Part shown: positions 53,194-64,000 of the stretch, piece by piece
Position numbering within the stretch: position 1 is the first letter of the stretch
How the letters are laid out: each line of letters opens with the position of its first letter
Source: Phaseolus vulgaris
Lineage: Eukaryota; Streptophyta; Magnoliopsida; Fabales; Fabaceae
Reading direction: 5' to 3'
Assembly: GCF_000499845.2 (NCBI RefSeq)
Contig: NC_023751.2
Location: 37,741,809 to 37,805,808, forward strand
Length of the DNA: 64,000 nucleotides
The notes under the pieces: generated by a model
Seen by the model: the letters and a program-made list of their open reading frames with translations, nothing else
Told to the model about the DNA's origin: nothing
Databases searched by the model: none
Translations under genes and position numbers: made by a program

Positions 53194-56100
53194 TTAAGAA
53201 CCTGAAAGAGCACAAATCTTTGCTTCCTTGTAGACTTTGCCTGGTCTGCAAAAGTAGCCTTTGGTTGGTGCACAATGGTTGTGATGGGAGCATAAACATA
53301 GACCTTCTAATGCACACCCATCCTTTGATATCATTAACCCTTCTTTTAGACCAAACACTTGGTCTGTCCACTCACTAGAAAATAGCCTCTGTGGATCATA
53401 CTCATCTTTAACCTTCAAAAACTTGTCTGCATTTTTGTACTTGTTCATCACTCCTTCAAATGCCACATTCCTGTTCTTACCCCAATGGGGTAGTCCTCCA
53501 TATTTGAAAATCCCTATCTGCTCAACCTCTTCAATGATGTCTTCATGCAGCCTTGGAGCCATTGGGTCCTTGCTACGGTAGTATGTGATATCAAAGTCTA
53601 TGGAATCCTCTTGTTTCCCTAGGTATGCACTTGAAGCCTTCACATAGCGCATTAGAATTCCATTGTATATCTCTATGCCACAAAATGCCTTTGCTTCCAA
53701 TTCAACCAGCTTTTTCACATCTTCAATGAAGTTCTTTACCACAGACAACCCAATGCTGAATGCCGTTTGGTGAAAGAACTCTCCTTTGATTCTAGAGTCC
53801 CAAGGACATAATCTTGTCTTTGTGTTCATATCACTTCCCAGGCATGACCCTGAAGCCTGAATCTGGTTATGAAATCCAACTACAGGGAATCCAGTGAAGA
53901 TTAAACCTGCAAGTTCCATTATAGAATATGTGATTAAATTAGTTCTAAGTGCTCTTATTACTTCATGAAACATGAAAGCTTTTGTAAAAAAAATGAGCTC
54001 TAAGTACTCATTTGACTAAAATAGATAAGATAAATTCAACACCATTGTTAGTTAGTCCATAAGCAGTGGCCATAAGGGCATTCGTTGTTCTCTTTGCAAG
54101 GAAGCATTTCCCCACAGCATTACCAGTAAGCTCCTCAAGTTCCTCTATAGTAAAAAAAACAAAGGAAAACAATATCACTTTCATTAGAAATTTTGAAGAC
54201 AAGTTATTAAGTACTATTGCTTGGACTAACAAAAGCATTATATACCTATTAGTAACTATTAATTAAGTGCATACATACTACGAGTTATAGATACTAATCA
54301 GAGAACGAGAAATTTACTGAAAGTACTTTTGACGAAATTCAAGATCAAACACGTGATTTTTATGTAACTAAATATTAGTTTACATTAAGAAAAACTCGCC
54401 TGTGGTTCTGAGGAGTTCTAATTCAATTGCAGGAGTGGAACGGAAAGGGATGAAATCGTAAACACCATTGCCTGATGTATTAATAGGAACACGATCATCA
54501 ACACGGTATACAGCTTTGTGTTGATGTGGGTACCAAATTATATCTGCAAACTCATGTTGTTGTCCAAATGTTATGATTTGACCCTCCAAATTTGCATCGT
54601 TTTCGGTCAGATATGTAATGGATCGCTTGAAAAGAGGTTCAAGTTTCAAAGTAATCTGCAAAATTTATCAGCATTGTATCATAATCACCTTCCCAACAGA
54701 AATGTAGTGCCACAAATTAAGACGTTTTAAAGAAACAAAAGAACATATATTATGTCATGTGAATGCATTGCAGCTACTGCATAATTTGCTAAAAAAAATC
54801 TTAGTTGCTTTTTTTTTCTGCTTATATTTTATATTCTCATATAAGAGTTTGGATAGTTTTGAAGTGTTTTTATTTTTATTTTTATTATAAATAATAATAA
54901 TAATTATGTTGCTGGAGAAAAGGCACATTGTCAATTTCTTGCTTTTTTGCACATATTTGTGGGATATTTATCACAACAAGAAAATTATTATATAGAAACC
55001 AATTTTAAATAAAAAAATAATTATTTATTATATTGACTAAATTAGAGATCATTTTAGAAATTAAAAAAAAATTGTTTCTAAATTGATATCTAATTAGCAA
55101 CTTAAGTTTTTACTACCAAATTTAGAATCTAAATAATTGGTAGTTAAAACTTTGGTAGCTACTAATTAGATAACAATTTAAAAACTATTTAACAATGATA
55201 GAAACTAATTTAGAAATCAAATTTTTTTAGTCTATAAAATTGTCTCTAATTTAGTTAATATAACAACTAATTATTTTTTGTCTCTAAAATTAGTTTCTAT
55301 TTGATGATTTTCTTGTATTAGTTTCTATTATTGTTAAATAATTTATAAATTGATATATAATTAGCTATCAAGATTTTAAAATAAATGGTTAAATCATACT
55401 ACACACTATTTTTTGTTTGAAATGACAAAAATATCTTTAAACAAAAGAGACTACAAGTCAAAATATATTTTAGATTTTTGTTTTAACATGTTTTCAGATT
55501 TGAATTTTTGAAATACTTTTCTGGTGTTTTAATATATTTTTACATTTTGATTTTCACAATTTTTTTCTAAAATGTTGTTAATTCTTCAAAATTGTTTTTC
55601 CGAAACGGAATTTAAATTTTTTAATTCTGTTTTTGAAATTTATTTTATAGAACACACAAATTTAATTATTTTGAATTTACTTTTTCAGAATTTATTTTTT
55701 AATTCTGAAATAAAGACAATTTTGAAAATTTTAGAAAGTGTAGATCACAATTTGTAAGGTGAAGAATTTACCTAGTGATGATAGTCTTCATGTTTTTTTT
55801 TTGGGCAAAAAATGATGATAGTCTTCATGTTTGTGAGAGGCCAAGTATATCCAATAACTCTTTAAGGTTAACAATTAAATTTTTACCTCAACAGGCTTAA
55901 GCTTTTTGAAACTTATTAAAGAAAATGTTTCCACTTGAGTTCTTAATCCCTCCAATAATATAGGTTTATGTGAGGTAGGTGCACGATGTAACTATCACTA
56001 ATTACACTAAACCTAATCTAACCTACCATGTCAATATTGACTTTTGTGATGCATATATTTAGGTTCATACTTCAGACTCACATGACAGCAAATCCACCAC

Positions 56101-58630
56101 AAAATACTATAGATATCTTGGTTCTAAAAATAGTACAGAAGCTAAATACAGAGAATTTGTAACAATTTAAATAAATACTATATGAAATCAGTCTCCTCTA
56201 ACTAAATTAATTATAAGAGTACCACTTTTATCTCTTATATTGTGATCATTTTAGAGTTATTGTGAAGAGTACCTATTTTATCTCTTATATTGTGATCATT
56301 TTGAGTTATTGTGTTAGTATAGTTAATTCGGTCGTGGATAATATCGAATGTACGTGTAACATATTTTTCTTATTCAGATTATTGTTTTAATAGTTGGTTT
56401 GCATGAAATTCATTAAAAAAATTTTAGGTGCGAGGCTTGTAAGAGTTTCACTACAAGAAAATTATGAAATAAAAACCAATTTTTAGAGACAAAAATAATT
56501 AGTTACAATAGAAACTAAAATAAAGACCATTTTAGAAACTAAAAAAAAATTGGTTTTTAAATTAGTTTCTATTATTGTTAAATAGTTTCTAAATTGATAT
56601 CTAATTAGCAACTAAGGTTTTAGATACCAATTATTTTGTTTCTAAATTTGGTCTCTAAAACATTGGTTGCTAATTAGATACCAATTTAGAAACTATTTAA
56701 CAATAATAGAAACTAATTTAGAAATCAAATTTCTTTTTAGTTTCTAAAATGATCTCTAATTTAATTATTGCAACTAATTATTTTGGTTTCTAGAAATTGG
56801 TTTCTATTTCATGATTTTCTTGTAGGTTTGTTGTCGTATATTTTGTAAACATGTGATCGACAATAAAAACTATGATAGAATAGTTTTTTTTAGATTATGT
56901 TATTCTGTTTGTTTTAGAAGTTTGTCTCTTGAATGTAAAAAAATCTATTTATATTTTTTTTATAAGAGTTGATGTATCTCTAAAATATCCCTATTATTTA
57001 TTTATTTATTTATTAAAAAAAACTAATTCAATCGTAACCTAACGAATATAATATTTTAAATTTAAGTGGTATAAAGTTGGTAAGAAAGAAGTTGGTTAGT
57101 TATCTTCCTGTTCAATATAATTTGGTAACATTCACAAAAGCTCTCACTTTATAAATTTTAGAAGTACCAATATATCTATCGATGAGTTTAAGGTAGTGTT
57201 AGAGTAGTTATCACGAAAACTAATTATGAATGTTTTATTTTATCTTTACCTTGTACAAATCCTTTCGGAGTTATATTTTTACTATTTTGTGTGTGTGTGT
57301 AAATCCATTAGTTTTTCTCCCGCGTTAAGGTACCAATATTTTGGCTGTATTCTCGGAAGTTGCTACACAACGACATAAAATTCGTAATTAAAAGATAGTA
57401 TCTTCTTCACAGTTTATATTCATTTAAAAACACAAAATTATACGAATCACATCAGAAACACACATTAAATTTCTTTTGAATAAAATTATCAGAAGGTTCA
57501 AAACTTGAAAGTAAAAGTTGATTATGTTAAAATAAACAAAAAATAAAAGACACGTGTTTGAGAATAATAATATTTTATAACTTAATTTCAACTTTTAACG
57601 AGTTATTTAAAGTTTATTCTAACGAGAATTTGTTTGGTTTATCAGATTATTTATTGTCGAACCATCCATACATATATAGTCTCACGCACGAGTTGACAAG
57701 TTTTAAAAATATATATTGAATATCTCATATCAATCATAAATGAATTATATATTATGAGTGATCCGATAACGAGTGACTTAATAAGTGCAACAAACAATTG
57801 TTAGGATATACTCGAAATAACTATAATACCATACTTAGAAGTGGATTATAAAATGTTTTAATTTATAGTCAATGTAAGATTTTTAAGTGTGCAACTCTTT
57901 TACACCGATTTTATAAAATTGAGTTAATAAGAAAATGGGAAGTGAGGGTACATGCAGAAATACATACCTCTGAAATGACCCCAAGCAAGCCGAGTGAGAG
58001 TTTTGCTGCATTGAAATGTTGATCTTGTTCATGAGAAAGGGTGTGAACCTGAGCATAACCATGTTGAGGAGATGCAGGCGTAACAATTCTAAACTCCACA
58101 ACCTGTTCATGAACAGCACTTCCTTTCCCCCACAAGCTGCTTCCATGGGCTCCTGTCCCCAAAATGCCCCCCACCGTCAAACCCAACCAATACGGCGTGT
58201 ACTGCAACCCCAACCCCGCCGTCGCCGCCTCCTCCACCAGCTGCTTCAACGTCACGCCACTCTGCACCCTAACCGTCCTTTTCTCGGCGTCAATTTCCAA
58301 CACCCGGTTCAGATCTTTGGTGCTTATTAGCCACCCATTGTTGCCCTCAGGACACACCCACTTGGGGACGCTGTGGGAGAAACGGGTGGCGACTTTCATC
58401 TTCTTGCCGTTTCTGGTGGCTGCTGCAACCACTCTCAGAACATCTTCTTCTTGCGTGGGGTAAAACACCTCCTCTGCTTCACAGATGCTTCGATCAGGGA
58501 ATGTGGCGTAGGAGTTGGTGATGGTGCAGTTTGTGTTCTGTGAGGAGCACTTTATGGGATCCTCCGGAGTAGAAACTGCGACATGGAAACCAAGGAAGAA
58601 CAAGAGAAGAAAAAACATTATATGATCCAC
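53194..58630 (-). CDS. GULLO: L-gulonolactone oxidase-like protein, copy B (4 exons, 577 aa)
   Basis: Paralogue of copy A (36764-40653), same strand and exon plan. Exons (minus): 58630-57968, 54655-54400, 54144-54043, 53906-53194; exons 2 and 3 again 256 and 102 nt. Signal peptide at about 1-20 (MFFLLLFFLGFHVAVS). Then TPEDPIKC, the FAD domain with ATRFSHSVP (His86 at the covalent-FAD position) and GTGAHGSSLWGKGSAVHEQ. The C-terminal domain has GEFFHQTAFS, LMRYVKASSAYLG and LPHWGKNRN, and the Cys-rich tail (CALEGLCLCSHHNHCAP, CRPGKVYKEA). MDHI precedes MFFLL, so the start could be residue 5. Intron 2 has a GC donor (GCGAGT) where copy A has GTTCCA; the ORF is otherwise intact. Intron 1 is 3312 bp against 1203 bp in copy A because of inserted elements. 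Confidence 0.92.
54972..55317. mobile_element. CACTA-type MITE in GULLO copy B intron 1
   Basis: Starts CACAACAAGAAAATTATTAT and ends TTTGATGATTTTCTTGTA; inverse halves around the AATAATTGGTAGTTAAAA centre. A short second piece of the same family follows at 55316-55390. Confidence 0.75.
56449..56825. mobile_element. CACTA-type MITE, best-preserved copy, GULLO copy B intron 1
   Basis: Starts CACTACAAGAAAATTATGAA. Its right end inverted reads CTACAAGAAAATCATGAAAT, then AGAAACCAATTTCTAGA. Inverse identity continues nearly to the centre, so the 377 bp could fold as one long hairpin. No coding capacity. Confidence 0.82.
56955..57025 (+). mobile_element. LINE 3'-tail relic in GULLO copy B intron 1
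   Basis: TATAAGAGTTGATGTATCTC, TAAAATATCCCTATT, then a TTTATTTATTTATTAAAAAA end; a diverged tail of the 5104-5198 type. Confidence 0.5.
57560..57905 (-). mobile_element. TRIM-like LTR relic in GULLO copy B intron 1
   Basis: On the minus strand: ACTTCTAAGTATGGTATTAT, AGTTATTTCGAGTATATCCT, AACAATTGTTTGTTG, then TCGTTATCGGATCACTC and ATTCTCGTTAGAATAAAC. These follow the blocks of the element at 16963 (TAGTATCAGAGTCATTTCGA, GTCTATCTTAATGAATG). Confidence 0.5.
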
Positions 58631-61080
58631 AATTGTGTTTTCATACCACTCTTCATATTTATTGCAAAAAAATTATACCAAATGTGATAATTTTTTTTTA
58701 AAAAATATAAAAAAAATTAAATTTGTAACTAAATAATGTGAAAAATAATTAAAATAATAAATATTGAGAGTTATCATTATAAAAAATTCATTAAACAAAA
58801 ATTAATTTTAAAGATAAAAAAATAATTAATTGTTATAGTAATTAAATTATAAAATATTTTAATTAAAATATTGACAGTTAATTAAATATCAATTTTAAAA
58901 TTATTTATCAATAAAAAAATTAAATAAATTTAGAAATCAATAAAATACATTAATTTGTTGTATATATTGTTGGTATAAATAGAGTTTAGTAGAGAGTCCC
59001 TATCAACAACACCCATCCATAATAATATCGGTGAGACCAATTTGGCACACGTTTTTATTTTCTTTTCATAAATTTAATGACTTTATTTACTTTACCAAAT
59101 CAAAATCCTAAATTTTAAATCCTATCTAAAACATATAATTCAGAAAAAAAGTATAAAATATTTTTTTTTGAAGTTTCTTAACCTTTTTATCGTTTGAAAA
59201 AAAAACGTTTTAAGAAATTTGGTAATCTTTAGATGTAACAACATCTTCCTTTTATAATATCTTCAATTAAAGCAACAATAAAAAAATTTAGTATGAAGAA
59301 AAAGATTTTTAAAAGTACTCTAAAGTTCTTTTAAAAGTAGATCTTAAAAAATATAAATTTATATACTTTTATACCAACCAAAATTAAATTATGAGAGTAA
59401 CAAAAAAAAAATAAGATTCTAAAATAAAATTTACTATTAAAACAAGAATTGGATAAGATCTTATATATTTATATTATATGATAAATAAGATATAACATAA
59501 AATTTTACATAAGATGCTTCAGAAAAACCTGAATTTTTTTTACCTTTTATGTATCAAGACAATCTATTAACTTGGGATTTAAAATAATTATATATCATAT
59601 TAATCTTGAAGTAAATTGAAGTGTTATGTTTAATGTGAGAGTTTTTTTTTTAAAAATAAATTGAAGTGTCGGCGCTGTTATTGGGTTTTAAACACTACTG
59701 GACAAATACAGTTAGTGTCTTATTAGAAATAGTTTTAAAATATTACTTTTTAAAGACATATAAATAAGAATTCAAAAATATCTAAAAGATTATATATATT
59801 ATCTAATGTATTTTTTATGAGACCATTTTATGAAACTAAGCTCAACTTTCTATATATATATATATATATATATAATGATTTTAATTTAAGAAATAGTCTA
59901 AAAGGTTAAAGATGTTTTTCATTATTAAATCACGAATTATTATCAAGGTAAGTTATATAAAACTCATACTAATAATATTTTTATAAAATAAAAAATTAAT
60001 CCAATAAAATGTATAGTGACGAGAAATTAAATTAACATAAATAAATTTATTAAGGTTTTACAATAATTATTTTAAATTTTTTTATGAAATTATATACACT
60101 TGTTTTCTATTATTGTATTAGGCTTCTTTAACTGTTTAAAAAATATTATATTATACTTCTTATACATTGAATTATTTTCGTAGTAATTTTAGATCGACCG
60201 ATATAAATGCAATTCAGAGGCGGTATAAATACAATTTAAAGGAGCATTTTCTATTTCTGGTTGATAACTAATGCAAAAAAAAACATCTCCTTTTAATAAT
60301 AACTATGTTGTTTATCTTTAATCTCAATTTTATAATTACAAAAATTCATAAAAAAGGACTAAAAGAGGGGTTAACAATGTACAAAATAGAAACTAAATAA
60401 TTGTATAAAATTATATTTTTTTATAATATTGTTTTAGTAAAGAGATCTCCTACTAGAGCATAGTGTTAAGTAAAAAACAGTAATTTCTAGTATTAGTGTC
60501 GTATTTTATGAATTGAACTTCGTTCTTTTTTAACCTGGATTATTTTGTTCTATTTCCTAATTTAACTTTGATGATTCGGATTCCAATGATCTGCTTAATT
60601 TCATAATCTCTGTCTCCTCATTACTATCTAAAACCAAATACGAATTCTCATAAGAATTATGGTTGGAAATGAGTCACTCAACAATATTATTGGATTCGAT
60701 CATGACTATACAAATATAACTGATAATACATTAAAGTTTTCTATCAAAATGTATGATAGAATTTTCAGTTTTGATTCAGCACTTGTAGTTTTTGTTAAAT
60801 CAAGTGATTCTATAAAAAGAATTATAATAAAAATGATTTATAGGTTAAATATGAACTCAAAAGTCTAACTAATAGAAGTATAGCTAGAAAAACTACGTTA
60901 CAATATAGAAAATAAAGTTATATAAAAGCAGTTTATCTGAAAGTGAGAGTGAGTTGTGTGAAATGAGGAGAGGAGAAGGTGATGAAGGTTGATTAAAAGA
61001 AGCAAAACATCCTTACCATAAATGAAAACCTGAATTTGTCTTCTAATTAGAACATCCACCATTAGTTTCTACTAGAATCA
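58631..61080. other. AT-rich intergenic upstream of GULLO copy B
   Basis: A degenerate piece of the MITE family at about 58785-58960; an AT microsatellite at 59851-59874. The minus-strand AATAAATATG at 58656-58665 could be a weak TATA element for copy B. The small frame at 60659-60868 has no recognisable domain. No gene. Confidence 0.45.
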
Positions 61081-61082
61081 AT

Positions 61083-61090
61083 AATAAGGG

Positions 61091-61128
<38 letters not shown>

Positions 61129-61160
61129 TGAAATTTGATAATAATAATAATAATATGAAA
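61083..61160. repeat. Inverted (TAA)n/(TTA)n microsatellite
   Basis: TAATAATAATAATA, then about nine ATT units, a short spacer GAAATTTGA, then about six TAA units: a trinucleotide repeat in both orientations, able to form a hairpin. Confidence 0.85.
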
Positions 61161-61429
61161 TGTGATGTAGGGACAAAATTACTCTTATGTAATAAGTTGA
61201 GGGTGATGAGAGGTTGGTACTTAGAAAGGGCCCACAAAGCAATTACAATGATTGACGCTGTGGGCAATGTGAAGAGTGAGGGCCCAGGCCCATATCAACC
61301 AGTATCCCCCTCCACACACATATATTATCTGTATTATTATGTATAAATTTTATATCATTTTAATTTTAATTACATTAAATTTATTTAGATTATAATTATT
61401 TTATCAAGTAAATTAAATCTATTTCGATT

Positions 61430-62125
61430 TGAACACAAGCTATCTTGACTCAACTTGGATCTAAGCTAATTTGACCTAGACTTGGATTAACTTGGTTAGA
61501 TCTATATCAGGTCCACTTTTCTTTCATTTCTAAATAGAAATTAGATCAATTTTTGGAAATGAAACAAAGAGACTCAGTATATTTAAATAGAAATAAATAA
61601 GTGTTCCGAATGATAGATTTGGATATGAGCCGACTCAGCTAGATTTGGACCTGGGTGAATCGGGTCGACCTAGGCCCGAACAGACTCGGCTCTACATGGA
61701 CTCGAGATGACTCAGCCTAAACCTGGACCAACTCGGCTAAATCCATACCAGGGCCCACTTTGCTAGACTTTGACCCGAGCTGACTTGGCTAGATTTTGAC
61801 CTAGACAAATCAGGTTGACATGAGCCCAAACTGACTCGACATGGGTCGGGGTCGACTTGACATGACATGGCCCGAGTGCCAACTCAACTTGGGCTTTGGC
61901 CCACTCAGCTTGACTTGAGCTAGGGTTTACTCGACTTGACTATGGCCTAGACCGACTTGACTCGAGTTTGGCCTGAATTGACTCGGCTCAAGTTTGGCTG
62001 GATTGAATCAGCTCAACTTTGGTCCAGGCCAACTTGGCTCGACACAGACTCGAACTGACTTTGCTCTTAGGTCCAGATTGACTCGGCTTAATCTAGGTCG
62101 GAACCAAGTCAAAATCCAACCTAAA
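61430..62125. repeat. Degenerate GC-richer tandem repeat, unit about 25-30 bp
   Basis: Variants of TTTGGCC-GA-TTGACTCGGCTC-AG, GACTTGGCTAGATTTTGACC and ACTTGACTCGAG recur some twenty or more times. The repetition is strongest at 61620-62110. Units are heavily diverged. No frame runs through it. Function unknown. Confidence 0.75.
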
Positions 62126-63138
62126 ATTCATTTTGGATAATTAAAAATTGCATCCAATCTATATCTAATCCATATCCAATTAAATGGAATAGACTTAAAA
62201 TCTAAATATATAAATTTAAATTTAAGATAAAATCATATAAATAGATTAAAAATAATATAAATTTAAATAATTATAGATTGGATTTAATAATTTAGATTTT
62301 TCTCAACCCTATATATATATATCGTATTACCATTGAGTGATTTTTTTGTGCTTCTAAATTCCGGCGACACTCACTAAAGAATTTAAGGATTAAAGTTAGG
62401 ATTGAATCACAAAATTTTGTCCAATTTCTACAATAATTCATGGGTGTGTGACATATAATACGATTTTTTTCAATGCACTAAATGAATCTATTTAAAATAT
62501 TAAATAGATCATAATTTAAAATAAAAAGGTAATTTTTCTTGAATTTTGATTATATTTTGATATTAGTAAATTATTAAATTTTGCATTTTTAATCATTTCT
62601 CTTAACTTTTTATGTGATAAAAAAGTTTTTAAAAAATAGCCAGAAATTGTATAATTTTTTTGAACAAAAATAAAATAAAACCCATTACAAAAAGAATTAA
62701 AGATATATTAAAAAGTAAAAAAAAAGTTGAATAATTTATCATATATAAATTGTTTTTCTAAGCAAGTTCACCTCGTAAAACTTCAGCAAACAAAATATAT
62801 TCTATATATAGCCATTAAACTTAAACTTTATATTCCAACTTCATCAACATGAATAATATGTGTGAAATGTTGGAATAACTTTAACAACTCATAATTTTAA
62901 TAAAATCATATTATAACTCAAAATATTATTATTTTAATATTTTTAACATTATTTAATTATAAATTTATTTTTTATTATATATATTTATTTTTAAACCAAT
63001 AACAACAGTTATATACAACTTTTAAAGTTTTCAAAGTAAATTTTTCATTAATAAAATAAAAACATAACATGAGAAATCAATTATAAACAACAAAAGACCA
63101 AAGTTTTAACCAATTTAAGCACCTATAAAACTTGATTC
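62126..63138. other. AT-rich intergenic and 3' flank of the DUF4228 gene
   Basis: No gene or clear element was seen. Confidence 0.5.
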
Positions 63139-63705
63139 TCAGTCACAGGAAGTTGAGTGATCGGAATTCGGCGCAGACAGCACGCCATTGCCGCCGCACT
63201 TTGCCACCATCCTCAAGCTCTCCACGAACGCCTCAGTCTGTGACTCCTGCGACAATATCTCCGACAGCTGTTCCGGGCTTATCGCCAGCTTCACCTTCCA
63301 CACTCCTTTCCTCGGACACACTTCACCTGTTTCCGACCACATCCTATTGTTGTTGTTATCGTAGGTACACATTCTGTACGGCGTTAACGTCGCACTGGCG
63401 GCGGCGTTGTCGGATAGTTGTCTGGCGGCGTTCTTGGTGGATGGCAACCTGCAAGAAGGGTCGAGAGGGAGAAGATAATAGAGGTCCCCCGCGTGAAGCT
63501 CCTCGTCGCGATGGAGCGGCTCCGAGAAGAAGTCGCGGCGGCTCCGGAATATTCCGTGGCCGGAAAACTCTTTGGTTATGCAGTCGGCGGTAATGGGGGT
63601 GTAGAGCTCCATGATGGCTCCGTTTGGGGTGAGGACCTTGACTATGTTGTCGTTTTCCGAAAGAGGTTGAGTTGTGGTGATTCCTTTGAACGCGCAGTTC
63701 CCCAT
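63139..63705 (-). CDS. DUF4228 (PADRE) domain protein with MGNC N terminus (188 aa, single exon)
   Basis: Single-exon plant protein of the DUF4228/PADRE family, whose members are often induced by pathogens or abiotic stress; biochemical function unknown. It begins MGNCAF: Gly2 fits N-myristoylation and Cys4 S-acylation, so membrane attachment is likely. The family pattern is visible: VKVLTPNGAIMELYTPITA near residues 23-41 (early beta strands), GHGIFRSR, then LHAGDLYYLLPLD near 70-81 (the conserved G-x-x-YYLLP element). The C-terminal half contains GVWKVKLAISPEQLSEILSQ near residues 134-153, the other conserved patch. Gene DNA is GC-rich against AT-rich flanks. The open frames on the opposite strand are shadows. 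Confidence 0.88.
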   Translation of the reverse strand: MGNCAFKGITTTQPLSENDNIVKVLTPNGAIMELYTPITADCITKEFSGHGIFRSRRDFFSEPLHRDEELHAGDLYYLLPLDPSCRLPSTKNAARQLSDNAAASATLTPYRMCTYDNNNNRMWSETGEVCPRKGVWKVKLAISPEQLSEILSQESQTEAFVESLRMVAKCGGNGVLSAPNSDHSTSCD

Positions 63706-64000
63706 TGATGGATTAGGTTTTGGTTGTGTGAAGGTTTTTGTTGTTTATGTTATTATGGGAGGATAACTATTAAGTACCCGACACATAAAGCATCTAATTC
63801 TTTTCTTCTTTCTTTTCGAACCTTTCAGGGTATCTTTCTAATGCTTTCTTTGTTTTAATCTAGTGCGGTGGACCCACTTAGTTTGTGTTATGAGTAAAGT
63901 AAGATTGGATCATCATTCTAAATTTTCTTAATCATTATTACAATCTAATATTAATATTAACGTTCATGGATTAGATATAATGACATGTTATAATTTAAAA
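63706..64000. other. 5' flank of the DUF4228 gene
   Basis: Upstream region of the minus-strand gene up to the window edge. No clear TATA element was picked out by eye. Confidence 0.4.

Noticed and set aside
63132..63708. Plus-strand frames of 153 and 96 codons over the DUF4228 gene
   Set aside because: Antisense shadows; the minus-strand frame has the MGNC start and family motifs.

Overview
This is nuclear DNA of a flowering plant. Genes have many GT-AG introns, the intergenic sequence is very AT-rich, and LINE, Ty1/copia, CACTA, Mutator-like and TRIM-like sequences are packed between and inside genes. Gene families and repeat style suggest a papilionoid legume, perhaps of the Phaseolus/Vigna/Glycine group; the species is inferred from general resemblance only. 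No rRNA, tRNA or CRISPR array was recognised.

Layout: 1-5.7 kb is a repeat graveyard: a Mutator-like end, and a decayed copia element carrying a non-LTR insertion with a minisatellite. 6.0-12.3 kb (+) is a 13-exon CBL-interacting protein kinase, CIPK9/CIPK23 type. 12.3-17.6 kb is AT-rich with a CACTA-type MITE and a TRIM relic. 17.7-19.3 kb (+) is an intronless KCS1-type 3-ketoacyl-CoA synthase. 19.3-23.0 kb holds a dispersed repeat and a truncated LINE. 23.04-23.46 kb (+) is a small conserved-looking gene of unknown function. 25.97-30.1 kb (-) is an 8-coding-exon triple-RRM protein of the LIF2/hnRNP Q type, with a likely 5' UTR exon and intron to about 31.7 kb. 31.7-36.7 kb is repeats, including a Mutator-like MITE nested in a CACTA-type MITE. 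36.8-40.7 kb and 53.2-58.6 kb (both -) are two paralogous L-gulonolactone oxidase-like genes with the same four-exon structure. The 12.5 kb between them holds a CACTA element carrying a broken PMT20/21-type methyltransferase fragment (44.0-48.5 kb) and a 5'-truncated LINE (48.9-51.4 kb). 58.6-63.1 kb is AT-rich with a degenerate GC-richer tandem repeat. 63.1-63.7 kb (-) is a DUF4228/PADRE-type gene with an MGNC N terminus.

The genes do not form a pathway: calcium/CBL signalling (CIPK), very-long-chain fatty acid elongation (KCS1), RNA binding/chromatin (LIF2 type) and aldonolactone oxidation (GULLO pair) sit side by side as usual in plant genomes. The only functional cluster is the GULLO pair.

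The most notable structure is the 4.45-kb element at 44016-48466. It has CACTACAAGAAAA terminal inverted repeats, a TAT target duplication on each side, and three methyltransferase exons with splice sites inside. This looks like a gene-capturing (Pack-) CACTA element. Also notable are several insertions dated relative to each other by intact target-site duplications, and GC-AG introns in two genes.
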